This document shows, one piece after another, positions 47,485 through 57,800 of a stretch of DNA of 64,000 bases. The stretch spans positions 28,970,901 through 29,034,900 of the forward strand of contig OY987299.1 in assembly GCA_963920635.1 (NCBI GenBank). Direction: 5' to 3'. The stretch's first letter is position 1, and every line of letters starts with the position of its first letter. The DNA is from Pseudeuparius sepicola. Taxonomy: Eukaryota; Arthropoda; Insecta; Coleoptera; Anthribidae. The notes beneath the pieces are model-generated. The model worked only from the letters and a program-made list of their open reading frames with translations, had not been told where the DNA came from and ran no database searches. Both the position numbers and the translations under genes were made by a program.

Positions 47485-49188
47485 CAGGGTGGTTAGATAA
47501 GAATGCAAAGTGCTGTATCTCGGAAACTATTTGTCGTAGAGACTTGCGGTAAAAAATTTTTAGAATAAAGTGGCCAACAGAAAAACCTGGAAATTATTTT
47601 CAGTTTTCCAAGATAGTCACCAGGGGGCGTAACCGCCATCTTAAACTTTTAAAGTGATTTTTCACTGAAATCCACCGAGTAATGTTACCAAAATAATATA
47701 TGCTTTTTAAAGGTAAGCTTTATTCGAGTAATTTTTGTTTAACACTTTTTGACATATCTATTAAAATAAAGTGGTGGGGAGTGATTCAATGTTTTTTAAA
47801 TAAACAGCTATAACTCCTAAATGACTGAACGGATTTTAACAAACTTGGTCTCGTTGGAAAAAGCATTTGTTGGTCCATCAAACCCATCTTACCCGTGATA
47901 TGTCTAAGTCTCAGTGATGCCGCTAGAGCGCGTTTTTTTTATATAATAACAGAAATATGTAGTGAAATGATACCTAAATAGGCTAGTGAAAAGCGTATCT
48001 CGATATCATATTCCTAGCTAAAAATATCAAAGAAAGAAAATTTAGTTTTATCATAAAATTTTAAAAAGACGCGGTTACACCGGTATTTATTCTTATTTGT
48101 CTTTTTTTAAGATGTAATGATAAACTTTCATAATTTTATCATTTTTTAATTATAAAAGTATACTTAGTTCAAAAAATGAAAAAAAAAAACGTGTAGAGGC
48201 ATAATAATCAATGCATTTAATATGCAAGTGCAAGGTAGGCAAAATACGAAGGGTAGGCCATGGAGGAAAAACAAATGCCTAAAATCAACTTGTCAATATT
48301 GGATGGAAGACAGTTCGAGCATTTAAGGAAGCATTAGTTTTATTAAAAAAAAACATTTTCAGTTAGGAATAGGATTTTAATATTTGTTGGCAAGTTGATT
48401 TTAGGCATTTGTTTTTCCTCCATGGCCTACCCTTCGTATTTTGCCTACCTTGCACTTGCATATTAAATGCATTGATTATTATGCCCCCACACGTTTTTTT
48501 TTTAATTTTTTGAACTAAGTATACTTTTATAATTAAAAAATGATAAAATTATGAAAGTTTATCATTAAATCTTAAAAAAAGACAAATAAGAATAAATACC
48601 GGTGTAACAGCGTCTTTTTAAAATTTTACGATAAAACTAAATTTTCTTTCTTTGATATTTTCAGCTAGGAATAGGATATCGAGATACGGTTTTCACTGGC
48701 CTATTTAGGTATCATTTCACTACATTTTTATGAAAAAAATTAATATTATTGCATTTAATTTTTTCGAGAATTTTGCAATTTTCTGTTATTATATCAAAAA
48801 ACGCGCTCTAGCGGCATCACTGAGACTTAGACATATCACAGGTAAGATGGGTTTGATGGACCAACAAATGCTTTTTCCAACGAGACCAAGTTTGGTAAAA
48901 TCCGTTCAGTCATTTAGGACAGCTGTTTATAAAAAACATTGAATCACTCCCCACCACTTACCTTTAAAAAGCATATATTATTTTGGTAACATTACTAGGT
49001 GGATTTCAGTGAAAAATCACTTTCAAAGTTTAAGATGGCGGTTACGCCCCCTGGTGACTATCTTGGAAATCTGAAAATCATTTCCAGGTTTTTCTCTTGG
49101 CCACTTTATTCTAAAAAAAAATTACCGCAAGTCTCTACGACAAATAGTTTCCGAGATACAGCACTTTGCATTCTTATCTGACATCCTG
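47485..49188. mobile_element. 1,704-bp near-perfect palindromic element, family S
   Basis: CAGGGTGGTTAGATAAGAAT and its complement ATTCTTATCTGACATCCTG are flanked by TA (47483-47484, 49189-49190). Arms of about 800 bases are nearly identical inverted copies; the loop is 48300-48390. The left arm has about 70 bases near 47700 that the right lacks. Short frames in the arms are mirror artefacts. Confidence 0.85.
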
Positions 49189-49190
49189 TA

Positions 49191-50160
49191 CGTTATAAAT
49201 AAAGACGTTATTATTCTTTTTTGTGGAAGGAGAAACTGGAGAAATAAGAAATACCTACCTATTTTTATTTATTTATTGGTGTATTCAGTCTTGATTCTAA
49301 AAAGGGCAGGCGTTATAACACTTCAAACCTCTTAAGAAAATGTTGTATTCACATCATAAGCACTATATAGTATTTGCTTAAAGTCTTTTCGCTAATTTCC
49401 GCACACACATTTATATCACATTTTTTAAACTGCACAAGAATGTTGCTACCAGCAACGCGTAACGACGCCTACCGCGATCCATATTTTGCACGATTTCGTT
49501 TTTTATTGTTTTGTCTAAGCAACAAAACAGCCTGACAGTGGTTAATATGACATGATTGCTTAGTTTACTGACTGGCCGGCCACTCGACGCTGGCGGCGTT
49601 GGCTGTCAGTGCGCATCATATGCGCCGGTAATTCAATTAGGTACTACAGATTACTTATTCGGCAAGTTCAGGCACCGCCGGATAGATGGCGATAGCTCCC
49701 CTCATTTCGGAAAGTAGGAGGATTGTTTTTGTGAATAGCTATTTAACCTCAGCTAATTATTTCATGGTAAAATTTTATCAAGGTATTCATAAAAAATAGT
49801 CACATTTCGTTTTAGTCCTACGTTAAAGTTTCGTTAATGTGAACTATAACTGCGGTTGAATAACTACTATTCCCAAACCAAAAGCAATGAGTGATGGCGG
49901 TAGCATGCGGTATGAAGGAACAATACCGACTCTACAGCTCTAGAGACTGTGGCGACTAGGCAACTCTTCAATTTCTTGAGTACAGGTGTGTGGACCGTGG
50001 CGTGTAGAGTTCCGCGATTCGCGAGGCCCTGAACTTGTACCTATTGAACTTGAAAGTAAACAGTAATAGAGTGTCTTAATTTTGATGCGTATTTGCCCAT
50101 TTTGTGCTTAGTTTTGTATTTTGTCTGCTACTGCAGTTGTGGGAAGAGCTCCCTATACTC
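49191..50160. other. Unassigned DNA
   Basis: GTTATAACACTTCAAACC...ATGTTGTATTCACATCA at 49310-49360 is matched in inverted orientation at 59735-59780. A mild CpG patch lies at 49440-49720. No gene is recognised. Confidence 0.35.
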
Positions 50161-50607
50161 CTACACACCCAAGAACGGTAGACGCACAGGATTGCTCGAT
50201 CTCGTAAGCGTAATGTTCGCCAGTCGGCAGATGGGTGTGACGTCAGCGCTAGACTAACGGTGTTATTTGTACATCAGCGGTGCGGGTTTTGACGCGGGTT
50301 TGGACTGTGTTTTCTTTATTTTATGTAACCTGTTTTTAGTTTTCAATCTATTATTGAATATTTATACTAAATTAGTACATCTTGCTTAGTATTAAAAACG
50401 TAAGAACTAATATATTTTGTCAAATTATCTCTCTAATATCGAATGTTTTGTGCCATTATAGGTTAGAAGTTAGATTTGAGATCTCCTCGTCATTGTCTTC
50501 GATTTTTTTGTATGTACTGGATTATTTAATAGGTAGGTACTTATATTTTATCATTTTAAATACACTTTACCCTATACTTTATTTTTATTATTTATTTAGA
50601 ATACATT

Positions 50608-50866
50608 ATGACAGGAACGAGGTGTGCTGTTAATGGTTGTAATACAACTTACGCTTTAAAAAAAGCAGGCGAAAATATTATGTTCCATACCTTCCCCAAG
50701 TCAAAAGATATGGTTTCACAAACGATTAGGAGAGCATGGGTGGCAAGATGTAAAAGAATGGACAGTTTCAACCCTAATACCTAACAGTCATATTTGTTCT
50801 CGTCATTTTACGGAAAATGACTATGAGAGAGATTTACAGAGTGAACTGCTAGGTAAAAGAGTTTAA
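50608..50866 (+). pseudogene. THAP zinc-finger domain, relic
   Basis: ATG at 50608 starts MTGTRCAVNGC, giving the first two cysteines, then IMFHTFP, AWVARC and, after a frameshift near 50758, SHICSRHF, which supplies the last C and H of the C2-CH motif. It stops at 50864-50866. THAP fingers bind DNA and are found at the N-terminus of several transposases (P, Harbinger-type ISL2EU, Kolobok). Here it would have recognised the element ends. Confidence 0.8.
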
Positions 50867-50898
50867 CCTTTCCATCTTCATCCAAAGCTTCTTTAACT

Positions 50899-51214
50899 AC
50901 AGATTAAGTCTGGCAAGAAGAGTAGTTGAAAATGCATTTGGCATTTTAGCCAAACGTTTTAGAGTTTTTTTACTAAAATTAATTTTAATGTGGAAAAAGT
51001 GCAAACCATAACATTGGCATGTTGCACATTACATAATTTTTGAGACCCGAATGTCCTACTTCCATCCTAGAAAGAGCTTGATAAAGACTATATATTTCAA
51101 TTTGGACTTTCTTACCAAACATGCTCACCAAGACATGCTTGTGTTGCTGCCCAAGAGGAGTTTTGTGATTATTTTGTGAATGAGGGAGCTGTGCCTTGGC
51201 AGCGGAATACATAA
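50899..51214 (+). pseudogene. Harbinger nuclease (DDE_Tnp_4), C-terminal relic
   Basis: [20 protein letters not shown] is followed, after a one-base shift in a T run, by [17 protein letters not shown]. After two stops the frame continues to EEFCDYFVNEGAVPWQRN and TAA at 51212-51214. VVENAFG...RFR is the signature around the last catalytic acidic residue of Harbinger transposases and HARBI1. The first two catalytic aspartates are missing with the deleted middle. Confidence 0.8.
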
Positions 51215-51734
51215 ATAAAACATATTATTGTAACATTTCACACACTTTTTATCTAAGTATATTATCTTTAAAACTATGTACTCTCCCCTTTCTCGTCTAA
51301 TGCCTCAAACAAAACTAGTATCAAAATATAACCTTCCTTGTGTTCAAATTTTCAATGTTAGTACTCCTGAAGTTCACGCAAAACTTGACGGAAAATAGGA
51401 CATGCTCTAATTCGTGAAGTAACTTCATGAAGAAATTCATGAATTAATTCATGAAGAAATTGCCAGTGTAATACACGACTTTTTATAATAATTTGCCCTT
51501 GAAGTGACTTCATGAATTAATTCAGGTGCAATAAAACCAAATGTCAAGTCCTATAAGCGCCTTTTATCGAACCTTTTGTGAAACATAATTTTCATAGTGT
51601 TTATTAAGAGTATACTCGTAATAAATTGAAACTAAAATTTGGCATATATTATTTTTAATATTAATTTATAAAATAATATCGTAAAAGATTAGTATCATAC
51701 TTACCGTCTTTCAAACGTTCAAAATACTTTGTAT

Positions 51735-51850
51735 AATAATAATAATAATATTTTATATTTGCCTCAGCCAGAGGCCTCGGCAACTAAATTCCACATGAGT
51801 CATAAAAAGTTGAACTTCAGTGCCTTGGTACATAAATAACTATTTTCGAA
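51735..51850 (+). repeat. Copy of the repeat core from 58388-58472
   Basis: After an (ATA)n run, 84 bases from GCCTCAGCCAGAGGCC to CATAAATAACTATT match 58388-58472 with one difference. It lies inside the Harbinger element. Confidence 0.65.
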
Positions 51851-52164
51851 ATTTTCTTCAGTATGCAATTATTATTCCATATATTGGCAATTTTATAAAT
51901 TAATCCCTTAGTCTTGATACATTCTAAGTAAAAAATAAAAGTTCTCTGTACTCTTAATAGTGTATAAAAATCAAAGGATTGGCAAAAGTAGCTCAAAAAC
52001 ACAGAACATCCACAGAAAACCCACCCTTTCTATATTTTAAACGGTAGCTCCCGGCGCGCTTAGCAGATAGCAGTCTAGCGGTGACGTCACGCCGGCGGAG
52101 AGATTTGCCCGATCGAGCAATCCTGTGCGTCTACCGTTCTTGCTACACACCCACTAGTTACTGT

Positions 52165-52420
52165 TGATTGACATTGAAAAATCAAAAAGGTAATAAATTC
52201 ACTTAGACTATGCATACATTTTTTGAAATATCTTGGAAAAGGTACAAAAAAAGTAAATTTACGATATATTGTCCAATTGGCAACTCCGCGCCCCGGGGTC
52301 GGTAGTCACGATGCGCGAGTTTAACAGCTGATCTGGCGAACGCCGTTAACAAGGGGTTTTAATATCTACACTTCTGAAAATATGTTTTCTTTTTTTTTTG
52401 GTTGACTTTATTTTTTTTTA
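52165..52420 (+). repeat. Dispersed repeat, copy 2 of 2
   Basis: Direct diverged copy of 2360-2660, beginning just right of the Harbinger insertion. Class unknown. Confidence 0.5.
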
Positions 52421-53100
52421 ATTTCGAATTCGATTTAAACTATTTTCCCACCTGTGATTAAAAAATTTTACATCTTGACTATGAATCGCCCTGTATATAC
52501 CTATCAAAGTGGGCTGCTGCTACTGTTGAGTGAAAAGTTGGTAAGTTTTATTTTGATCCGTTTAAAATATACAAACAAATAATCATTATTTTAAAAAATG
52601 ACCTCTGAAGAAAATTAACTAAACTCGCAATATCGTACCACTCATGGTATATGGCCCCTCTTAAAAAAACAGAGGGGGGAGTGTCCCCCTCCAAACCAAA
52701 ATCGACCGGTACAAGTGATTTTTCAAAAACCGCGCATGCGCACTGAATTAGAAGGGGTGGACGCTATCAGCTGGGACACACTGCGCGTGTATATCTGTGT
52801 GTCTACAAGTAGGTATTCATGACTGAATACACATTGTTTGTTCTACCAGCATTTTGACTAAGATAGCGGCATCTACATCGAGGTGGATACGCGGTGAGTT
52901 ACGACCGCGATTACCGCCATAGAACAAGCCGCCCCCGTATCTAATTAAAATCTGCCGGATTCAATTCTGGCATCGACTTACCATCTAAGGCAGAAGGCAG
53001 GAGCACTAGGAGCAGTCCCAGTGTACGAGATCGCATCACAGCTGCTGCAGCACAAGCCGGGCTTATATTTTTTAGTATACGTCTAAAATTACCGCAACCA
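52421..53100. other. Unassigned DNA containing an inverted copy of a GC-island sequence
   Basis: Bases 52934-52966 are the exact reverse complement of 54768-54800. A second pair, TTACGACCGCGATTACCG at 52899 and CGGTAATCGCGGCCGTAA at 54841-54858, differs by one base. Otherwise no gene or repeat ends. Confidence 0.45.
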
Positions 53101-53102
53101 TA

Positions 53103-53574
53103 CAGGGTGATTCAAAACTATGCGGCACTCTTTCAGGGGCGTCTTTACTCGTTAAAATAAGACGAAAAGTTCATATCATATTCATGGGTCCAAAAACGCT
53201 TCGTTACGAAGATACAGGGTGATTAAGCTTTCAAAGAAATATCGATTTTTGTTTATATCTTCCAAACCAATAAGAATATTTAAATCAAGTTTGGTACACA
53301 ATAATACCCTCATAGGATGACATAACACATGTTAATATCAGGTCTCCAAAGTAACCAGTGGCGGAGGTATGGGTAATCAGTACCATTAATTAAACAAAAA
53401 AAAATAGTACGGCCCTGTACAATACAAAAATTTATTATCTTGTTGAATAAACAATACAATATGGAACAAAAAAGTCTCTTTCATTTTTTTTTCATATCTC
53501 TCTCCCTTTAGCGTCTTATTTTAACGAGTAAATTACGCCCCTGACAGGGTGCCGCATAGTTTTGAATCACCCTG
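53103..53574. mobile_element. 472-bp TA-flanked inverted-repeat element, family R
   Basis: CAGGGTGATTCAAAACTATG and its complement ending AATCACCCTG are flanked by TA. The outer arms of about 65 bases pair (GCCGCATAGTTTTGAATCAC; AAAATAAGACG with CGTCTTATTTT). The interior (GGTACACAATAAT...GTTAATATCA, CAGTGGCGGAGG) resembles an arm of family C, so the families are related. Confidence 0.75.
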
Positions 53575-53576
53575 TA

Positions 53577-54689
53577 TAGATACCTATCTACGCGCTTCAA
53601 AATAAATAATTTCGTATACCGCTTACGACAATATGGCTTCATCGAGAGCAGGGCGAATAATTAAGAGCACAAGAGCACATGCTCAAAAGCGAATTTTAAG
53701 GTTAATATTTAACGTAGGTCATAGTAGATCATATAGAGATATTTTCCGCCCACGCACAATATTCTGACTAATTGGGTTCTTATAGCATCTTGAGGTTTCA
53801 AATTGTAGAAGGAACCAATCAAATTAATCTCCTTTCGCCTGTTTACTTCCCAACTTTAGGTCGGAACTGTCACCAGTCTATTCACACGTTTGAATAAAGA
53901 ATCCCAGGAAGGAGTCAAAGCTCTATGACTATTAACAGAAATGGCCCTGACTAATAACCAAGTTTTGACACAATATTTTGGTATCGGACACGGTGATAGG
54001 TGTCAATATATGGTACTTAAAAAGGTAGGTACCTTTTCGAGTTATTATGCTTAGATGTGCGGCATGTGGCACTTCCCTGACCGGCAAAACTAAGAGCTTT
54101 GAGGATAATAATCCATTAGTATAAGTAATTTTGTAATTTAAATTAACTTTTGAGGTCATACACCAAAGTGGTATAGGCTTTTGTATAAGTACCTACTTCT
54201 TCATAACTGGAAATTTAAAATTATAATTGCTACATTATGATGGAATCCTAAACTTAAAGAGATAAACGTGCCTTATTATTGTAGTTACCGATTTCATGAA
54301 AAAGGAGGAGTTCTGCCTCGATTAGTTTGTCGAAACAACTCAAAGGTGCGCGCCGCTGTAAAAATTTGCTCCTTCCTGGGGTTCTTTATTCAAAGATTCG
54401 CACATAGAGACACATTGTCCCGTCGTAGTAATCCCAAACGATACCTGGTAGCGTATAGGTGTATTTCTTGTATCTTCACGCATTACTTCGTGTAAAATCA
54501 ACAGACAGGAGTGGTCGGCCGGGTGGACCCACAAGATTTGTTAGTGGGACCACTGTAGAAAGAAGGGACTTACTAATATTCAGGTTGTTTTAGAATGTTC
54601 TGATGACGCTAGGAGGACTGGCCGAGAATAAAATATCTGCCACTCTAGATCAGATTTTCTGTGGCAAATTGCATTTAGAACATACGGGG
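53577..54689. other. Unassigned DNA
   Basis: No gene recognised; the 75-codon frames on both strands overlap and match nothing. Confidence 0.35.
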
Positions 54690-55075
54690 GATTGCAAAAG
54701 CGGATTTTTGGCGGTACCCACCCAGCCGAAGTCGCGTCTTGCGCTCGGCTAGGAGAGCGGTGTCGGAAATTGAATCCGGCAGATTTTAATTAGATACGGG
54801 CCCGTCGGGTGTCTCCCCCGGCGCCGTTATTGTCCCGCAGCGGTAATCGCGGCCGTAACTCCCGGCGAGGACCACCGCTGGCCCGCTATGCGCCGCAATT
54901 TGATCGTAATCGCCGGCGTGCCAGGGCCGAAAACGGGAGAGGTGAAATATGGGTCCAGGTGCAAAGAGCGAACGTAACGATTCTTCGTGACGGAGAAGGA
55001 CGACGGACCCGTGATGGCAAAAAACGGGCGAGCAGGAATTCGTTCGTTCGGAACCCGATTTGAATTATCGTTGAT
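54690..55075. other. GC-rich island with duplicated 33-bp core
   Basis: CpG-rich (CGGCGCCGTTATTGTCCCGC, CGCCGGCGTGCC). The core at 54768-54800 (AATTGAATCCGGCAGATTTT, then AATTAGATACGGG) is repeated exactly, inverted, at 52934-52966. The open frames here (84 plus, 169 minus) are compositional and match nothing. Candidate conserved non-coding element or very old repeat. Confidence 0.5.
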
Positions 55076-55424
55076 TGCATAGTATTACCTATACTTACTA
55101 TATTATGCGATATTAGTGTTTCACAAGACTGTTGCAAATTTCTTGTTCTTGTCTTGTTCTTGCTGCAAGAACAAGACAAGACTCTTTTAAATTTCTTGTC
55201 TTGCTTTGCAAGACAAGACAAGAAATTATCCTGCAAGAGTCTTGCAAATTTGCAAGAAATCTTGCAAAAAATCATTATCTGTAATTTTAATTTGTGCAAA
55301 ACTTTAATATGATAAATAATAAAATGCAAGGGACGACGATATTGAATAATACTGATTTTTGCAAAATGAGCATAAATATATAAACGGTTGTTCAAGAATA
55401 ACTGTCTCTATATACTAGTGTCTA

Positions 55425-56480
55425 GTAAAAATCTGACCAATTCTCCCCTACATCAGGAGTTCCTCAGGGCTCGGTTCTCGGGCCTCTGTTTTTTATCATT
55501 TTTATCAATGATATAGGTGAAGACCTCAATGTATCCTACCTCTTATATGCAGATGATCTCAAGCTTTACTCCACAGTTTGTGATTATTCAGATTGTATCA
55601 ACTTGCAAGAAAATATCGAATGCTTGAACAGATGGTGTAAAGATAATTCCTTGACAATGAATGTCCAGAAGTGTAACGTTGTTAGTTATACACTGAAGCA
55701 AAATTCTTTATTATTCAATTATGAATTTAATAACAGTGTACTATCTAGAGTTGAAATTATGAAAGACCTTGGTCTTTACTTCGATTCAAAGCTATCTTTT
55801 TCTTTTCATATACATAAAGTTTGTAGTGAATCCTATAAGGTGCTGGGGTTTGTCATTCGTAACACCAGAGAATTTGCAAATCTTGAATCGCTATTTACAC
55901 TTTTCAATGCATATGTACGATCTAAAGTAGAATACGCCTCACCTGTTTGGACCCCCCACCACACCACATACATATCTGAAATTGAGTCAATCCAGCGCCG
56001 CTTCTTGAAGTATGCTGCTTTCAAGCAGGATGGTGTATACCCTCATTTTGGCTATCCACATGAACTGTTACTTGACTTCTCTATAAAAAGTCTTGCGCAA
56101 AGAAGATTACAAAGTCAACAAATTTTGCTTTTTAAAATTGTTCATGGAAAAATTGACTGCCCGGATATACTGCACCGACTTGACTTTCATGTTCCACGTG
56201 TCTTGTCCAGAAACTGCAACCTGTTCTACTTGCCGACTGCTAGAGTGAATGTTCAAAAATATTCTCCCTTATATAATATGTGTGACAACTATAACAATAT
56301 AGTAAGTCCTCAGGTTGACATACTTAGTTGTAAAATTTCATGTTTAAAAAGTTTGAGCTAGAATGTGTATGTTTTGTAATAATGTTTCTGTAACTATTGT
56401 TATTGTATTTTCCTACCCCATAAATGGGTTCGCCTGTTGGGTAGTGTATAAATAAAAAAAATATATATATATATATATAT
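55425..56480 (+). mobile_element. 5'-truncated non-LTR retrotransposon nested in the CAAGA element
   Basis: Includes the RT frame, a short 3' UTR and an ATAAATAAAAAAAATAT tail that runs into an (AT)n microsatellite at 56461-56480. The left junction lies between the CAAGA zone and the RT. No unambiguous target duplication is seen. Confidence 0.7.
55429..56361 (+). pseudogene. Non-LTR reverse transcriptase, C-terminal half, 5'-truncated
   Basis: The frame is open from 55429 to the TAG at 56359-56361, about 310 codons, without an ATG at its start. It opens in RT motif B (SGVPQGSVLGPLFF), followed by the catalytic LLYADDLKLY and the thumb (NVVSYTL, DLGLYFDSKLSFSFHI). The long C-terminal domain includes SKVEYASPVWTPHH, IQRRFLKYA and LPTARVNVQKYSPLYNM. 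The first palm motif and endonuclease are missing. The frame is uninterrupted, so insertion is fairly recent. jockey/CR1-like by style. Confidence 0.85.
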
Positions 56481-57244
56481 TTTATTTACAATATCCCTGG
56501 AAATTATTATATTTTTAATTTTTTGAACTACCTAATTTCCTAATGCATTGTTTCGCTTCGTATTATTGTGGCATAATGTAGATCGGGTTATTTTAGCAGG
56601 GCGGGTTTCGAGGTTTTTGTCCACTTCCACACAAATATCGAAATCCACTGACATTAAAATAACTTTAATAGAAAGGAAAGTCTTAGACTTAGAGGCATTT
56701 CGAATTGAAAATCATGAAAACATTAAAACAAAATTATTATTATTATTATTAAAATGGAAAAAGAAATACAAATAATAAAAAAAAACTCTGGGTCAATAAT
56801 TAAAAAGTACAGACCTACACTATCCCTTCACTAAATTCTAAATACGGCCCTGTCTGCTAAACAGAGAACATGGCGACCACCGGCTGCCAAACATCAAAGG
56901 CGACGTCGTCGAGTTTATATTCTCCCCTTCCTTGTTCTCTGGCACTGTGGACCCCGCGCCCTGAAGCGCCGCGGTTCTGCAGTGCTGCGTCAACTTGTCT
57001 CGACAAGCTTTACACGTAATAAATAATGCAAGAGTCTTGCTAACAAGAGTCTTGCGATGACGTCGCTAAACAAAAAATGCAAGAACAATAAATTGCAAGA
57101 AATCTTGCTTGCAAGACAAGATTTTTTCCAGCAAGAGTCGTGCAAGACAAGAATAAATTTAATTTCTTGTCTTGCTTTGCAAGACAAGACAAGAATGGGC
57201 CTTACAAGACAAGAAATCTTGTCTTGTGAAACACTATGCAATAT

Positions 57245-57394
57245 GCTATTTTAGGTGAATAACCATCAAAATGAACGAATGCTGGTGCTTAAAGCCAACT
57301 GTTGAATGCAAAAAATAAAAGACATTCCCTAAGTAAAAAAAAGCCGCAATCCTATCACAGCCGCCAAGGTATATGCGTTCTTTTTTGCGTGCAG
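57245..57394. other. Short unassigned spacer
   Basis: Nothing recognised. Confidence 0.3.
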
Positions 57395-57800
57395 GCAGAA
57401 GTATGCAATCGGCACTAGAGTCTCAAAATCATCATTGAATGCTCAGAAATCGGCACTAAAGTAGGTCATTATTGTACGATTCTTTCTATAAGTTGGCCTT
57501 GGTGAGATTTGCAAACGAAACGTCGAACGGATCCGTCGCCCGTCAAACGTGGAGATATTCAAAACCCGGTCAACAAAGTATGATTTAACTTTTCAGCCTC
57601 ATTCGGGAATTTGTTACCTAAAAAACGAAATCTTTTAGAATAAATATTTTGGTCGGTTTGAACAATAACAATATTTTCTACGAAGAGTGCAAGAGAGTGA
57701 CAAGAAGACGTCTGCGCAGGTCAGTTACACCGTACCGCATCGTGCTCGATTTAGGTAGAGCGATATAGAGGCAAAGCAATAGCGTATTAAACCACATGAG
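57395..57800 (+). repeat. Family Y unit, copy 1
   Basis: Shares with copy 2 in order ATCGGCA, CATTATTGTACGATT, CGCCCGTCAAA, ATATTCAAAACCCGG, TTTAACTTTTC, GGTAGAGCGAT and the CACATGAGTCATAAAAAG tail. More diverged than copies 2 and 3. No coding. Confidence 0.65.

Larger units (their letters stand above)
50171..52142 (+). mobile_element. Internally deleted PIF/Harbinger-type element with THAP domain
   Basis: Inverted ends AAGAACGGTAGACGCACAGG (left) and the complement ending CTACCGTTCTTG extend, with gaps, about 100 bases (TGACGTCA, CGCTAGACT). The 10-base direct repeat CTACACACCC flanks it (50161-50170, 52143-52152). Inside, on the plus strand, are a THAP finger relic and the C-terminal part of a DDE_Tnp_4 nuclease; the catalytic middle is deleted. 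It also contains a piece of the repeat found at 58388-58472. Harbingers normally duplicate 3 bases, so the flanking repeat is odd. Confidence 0.8.
55114..57236. mobile_element. 2,123-bp hAT-like element with (CAAGA)n ends
   Basis: The ends are identical for 16 bases, TAGTGTTTCACAAGAC, as inverted repeats. The flanks TGCGATAT (55106-55113) and TGCAATAT (57237-57244) agree at 7 of 8 bases. Subterminal zones (55125-55270, 57020-57230) are built from CAAGA/TCTTG pentamers in both orientations. No transposase. A non-LTR element sits inside. Architecture and ends parallel the GAGAC element at 26239. Confidence 0.85.

Noticed and set aside
54886..55395. 169-codon minus-strand frame as a gene
   Set aside because: It crosses the boundary from a GC island into the CAAGA repeat zone, has no family resemblance, and its composition follows the underlying repeats.
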